A stretch of DNA of 12,952 nucleotides, taken from assembly GCA_019695435.1 (NCBI GenBank), contig JACTVF010000091.1, positions 1 through 12,952 of the forward strand. Reading direction: 5' to 3'. Position 1 is the first letter of the stretch. Each line of letters begins with the position of its first letter. Below, one piece after another: positions 11,754-12,952 of the stretch. The translations under genes were made by a program, and so were the position numbers. The notes under the pieces were generated by a model. The model had not been told where the DNA came from. It searched no databases and saw nothing but the letters and a program-made list of their open reading frames with translations. Origin of the DNA: Methanoregulaceae archaeon (GTDB lineage Archaea > Halobacteriota > Methanomicrobia > Methanomicrobiales > Methanospirillaceae).

Positions 11754-12065
11754 TTGCCTAAACAAGAGCCAAAGATGCAGCGATCCATTTCCCTTCCATT
11801 GTCGATGGTAAATTGGATCTATGAAGAGGTGGAGAGATCGGGCAGGGAGTTCAATGCAGTAATGGTGACATTGATCCGCATCGGGATGTCTGAGAAGATG
11901 GCAGAATATGAAAGAGAGAAAAACGCTCCAAAGGAGATCGTCATCAAGGAGTATCCTGCTGAGATATCAGAAGAGGAACAGGCCCAGATGGATAAGCTCT
12001 TATCAGCCGAACCATCGAAGGACCATGAGCGCAATCAGGTCGCATTCAAGAGGCAGGAAGCATGA
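11754..12065 (+). CDS. Ribbon-helix-helix DNA-binding regulator
   Basis: This 103-aa protein starts at TTG 11754, five bases after gtggggtt; the alternative ATG 11775 has no binding site. Residues 8-48 fit the MetJ/Arc ribbon-helix-helix fold: a short strand (QRSISLPL) that would insert in the DNA major groove as a dimer, helix A (SMVNWIYEEVERSG), a turn with REFN, and helix B (AVMVTLIRIGMSEKMAEYER). Residues 55-103 are acidic and charged and could mediate oligomer or partner contacts. It is the first gene after the control region, as expected for an early repressor. The stop overlaps the next start (ATGA). Confidence 0.65.
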   Translation: MPKQEPKMQRSISLPLSMVNWIYEEVERSGREFNAVMVTLIRIGMSEKMAEYEREKNAPKEIVIKEYPAEISEEEQAQMDKLLSAEPSKDHERNQVAFKRQEA

Positions 12066-12241
12066 GCGAGATCGTATTTCGGGGTTCAGAGCGCGACAAG
12101 CTCATCGATGAGGAGATCATCCATCGCAGGAAGAGGGGAGAACTTCCGAACGAAACGATTACGGAACTGAATATAAGCCGGCAGGACTATCAATATAGGG
12201 TAAGGAGGCTGATCCGATGGGGAATGATAAGACCATTATGA
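12062..12241 (+). CDS. Small winged-helix-like DNA-binding protein
   Basis: The 59-aa ORF starts in an ATGA overlap with the ribbon-helix-helix gene. The N-terminal half is a charged helix (RDKLIDEEIIHRRKRGE); the C-terminal half, LPNETITELNISRQDYQYRV followed by RRLIRWGMIRPL, reads as a helix-turn-helix with a recognition helix and short wing, ending as many winged-helix regulators do. Net basic charge fits DNA binding. The family cannot be named. Context in a run of four small DNA-binding-type proteins supports a regulatory role. Confidence 0.55.
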   Translation: MSEIVFRGSERDKLIDEEIIHRRKRGELPNETITELNISRQDYQYRVRRLIRWGMIRPL

Positions 12242-12255
12242 AGGAGCGTCGTGAA

Positions 12256-12432
12256 ATGAGTGGAACTAGGAAGAAACAACCGAAGAACGACAGTCTTGGA
12301 CAGAATGAGGATTTCATCTGTCCACGATGCACTAAGATACTACCAACCAGGCGGGGTTGGACCTCTCACATGAGGCAGAAACACCCAGACTGGCCGAATG
12401 TAGATGAAATTCTTGGAAAGAAGGTGGCCTAG
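12256..12432 (+). CDS. C2H2 zinc-finger protein
   Basis: A classical C2H2 finger is present: C22-x2-C25-x12-H38-x4-H43 (FICPRCTKILPTRRGWTSHM then RQKH). The N-terminus is basic and polar (SGTRKKQPKNDS). Single C2H2 fingers are typical small transcription factors of archaeal viruses and plasmids. I chose ATG 12256 (58 aa) because AAGGAG (12241-12246) lies nine bases upstream. ATG 12238 (64 aa) overlaps the previous stop and is a fair alternative, while 12217 is less likely. The stop is directly followed by the next start at 12433. Confidence 0.75.
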   Translation: MSGTRKKQPKNDSLGQNEDFICPRCTKILPTRRGWTSHMRQKHPDWPNVDEILGKKVA

Positions 12433-12952
12433 ATGTGCCACTTCTGGTCCTGCCTGTTGACACAGGATGGCCGGGTCCTTTGGGACCGCAATGTGACAAG
12501 CCATGAGCAACTTGTCAAGGACAATCATCTGGATGACTCTCACCTCAAAGGCCGTTCATTCGTCCGCATCGAGATCACGCCTAACGACATATTTTCGAAG
12601 AAACGCGGTGACTGGTCCTATAAGGTCGATGAACCTGGAACACTACCGGATTGGTATGCCAACGATCCATTAGCTCAAGAAAAAATAGTCTGGAAAGAAT
12701 GGAAGGCGGCGATGGAGGAAACGCTCTGGAAATTGCGTCTGGAAAAGGTCAAGGAGATCGTCTCCGACATCAAGACCATCAAATATCTCGATTGCCACGG
12801 AGAGGTCGACCCATCTTGGCATATCTATTATGGCAAAACGTGGGCCGCAGCCGGGGACGCAGCCTGGGCCGCAGCCAGGGCCGCAGCCAGGGACGCATCC
12901 AGGGCCGCAGCCAGGGACGCATCCAGGGACGCAGCCGGGGACGCAGCCGGGG
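12433..12952 (+). CDS. Junction-spanning repeat protein, N-terminal part (continues at base 27)
   Basis: ATG 12433 follows aaggtgg (12421-12427). About 135 non-repetitive residues come first, with the strand FVRIEITPNDIF, the motif LPDWYANDP and charged helices (VWKEWKAAMEETLWKLRLEK). They are followed by a tetrapeptide repeat of the form W/G/R-A/D-A-A/S that runs off the end. With the 26-base overlap merged, the repeat holds ten units and the protein 221 aa. The four-residue period predicts a long regular helix with one face of Trp/Arg/Gly. I recall similar LPDWY-plus-repeat proteins in phages, all of unknown function. It is the final member of the early block before the junction. Confidence 0.8.
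   Translation, partial: MCHFWSCLLTQDGRVLWDRNVTSHEQLVKDNHLDDSHLKGRSFVRIEITPNDIFSKKRGDWSYKVDEPGTLPDWYANDPLAQEKIVWKEWKAAMEETLWKLRLEKVKEIVSDIKTIKYLDCHGEVDPSWHIYYGKTWAAAGDAAWAAARAAARDASRAAARDASRDAAGDAAG
12841..12952 (+). repeat. 12-bp coding tandem repeat, continuing at bases 1-36
   Basis: About nine imperfect copies of a 12-base unit (consensus ggggacgcagcc, with variants tgggccgcagcc, agggacgcatcc) end the window and continue at 1-36. Each unit adds exactly four residues, so copy-number change keeps the frame. The repeat is probably why the assembled contig opens here. Confidence 0.9.
12927..12952. repeat. Right copy of 26-bp terminal direct repeat (circular junction)
   Basis: Identical to bases 1-26. 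The identity ends immediately outside it: the right copy is preceded by atccag and the left copy is followed by ccgcagccatcc. The inferred circular length is therefore 12,926 bp if the repeat number is correct. Confidence 0.85.

Overview
The window looks like a complete or almost complete small circular archaeal virus genome (or its episomal provirus), most likely a spindle-shaped virus of a euryarchaeon. Four things support this. (1) The first and last 26 bases are identical and lie inside a coding repeat; merging them gives a circle of 12,926 bp and restores one uninterrupted 221-residue reading frame across the junction. (2) Two adjacent small proteins (76 and 82 aa) have the two-helix layout and second-helix pattern of fusellovirus VP1/VP3 coat proteins. 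(3) A tyrosine recombinase, a ribbon-helix-helix protein, a C2H2 zinc finger and a P-loop ATPase are present, a set typical of such viruses. (4) Expression signals are archaeal: TTTATAAA-type TATA boxes, GGAGGT/GGTGAT ribosome binding sites and many ATGA stop-start overlaps. The host cannot be named from sequence alone. Frequent AGG and ATA codons and moderate GC would fit Thermoplasmatota/Methanomassiliicoccales, but that is a guess. Apart from one possible 28-codon gene, every gene is on the plus strand.

Layout, in circular order. 11308-11753 is an AT-rich control region with a GC-rich hairpin, a possible minus-strand microgene, a pyrimidine tract and a promoter flanked by an inverted repeat. 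The early/regulatory block follows (11754 round to 345): ribbon-helix-helix protein, winged-helix-like protein, C2H2 zinc finger, the junction-spanning Ala/Asp/Arg/Gly repeat protein, and a four-cysteine protein. 401-2403 holds the integrase, a two-helix membrane protein and a secreted polysaccharide-deacetylase-like protein. 2400-4516 is a chain of small proteins, three of them membrane-anchored, ending at a P-loop ATPase with a C-terminal helix-turn-helix (4509-5438).

5439-5716 is a second intergenic region with a T-run terminator, a 12-bp palindrome, hairpins and the best TATA box in the window. It drives the structural block: the coat protein pair (5717-6196), a 64-aa membrane protein, a 509-aa surface glycoprotein, a hydrophobic protein, a YVTN-repeat surface protein disrupted by a 20-bp near-duplication, a three-helix protein, and two more membrane-anchored surface proteins (9722-11307).

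The probable programme is regulators and integrase first, then an ATPase and anchored assembly factors, then coat and spikes. The most unusual features are the frameshifted and repeat-shuffled YVTN surface gene, AT-rich ectodomains joined to more GC-rich membrane anchors in three surface genes, a possible envelope-modifying deacetylase in a genome this small, and the lack of any recognisable replication initiator.
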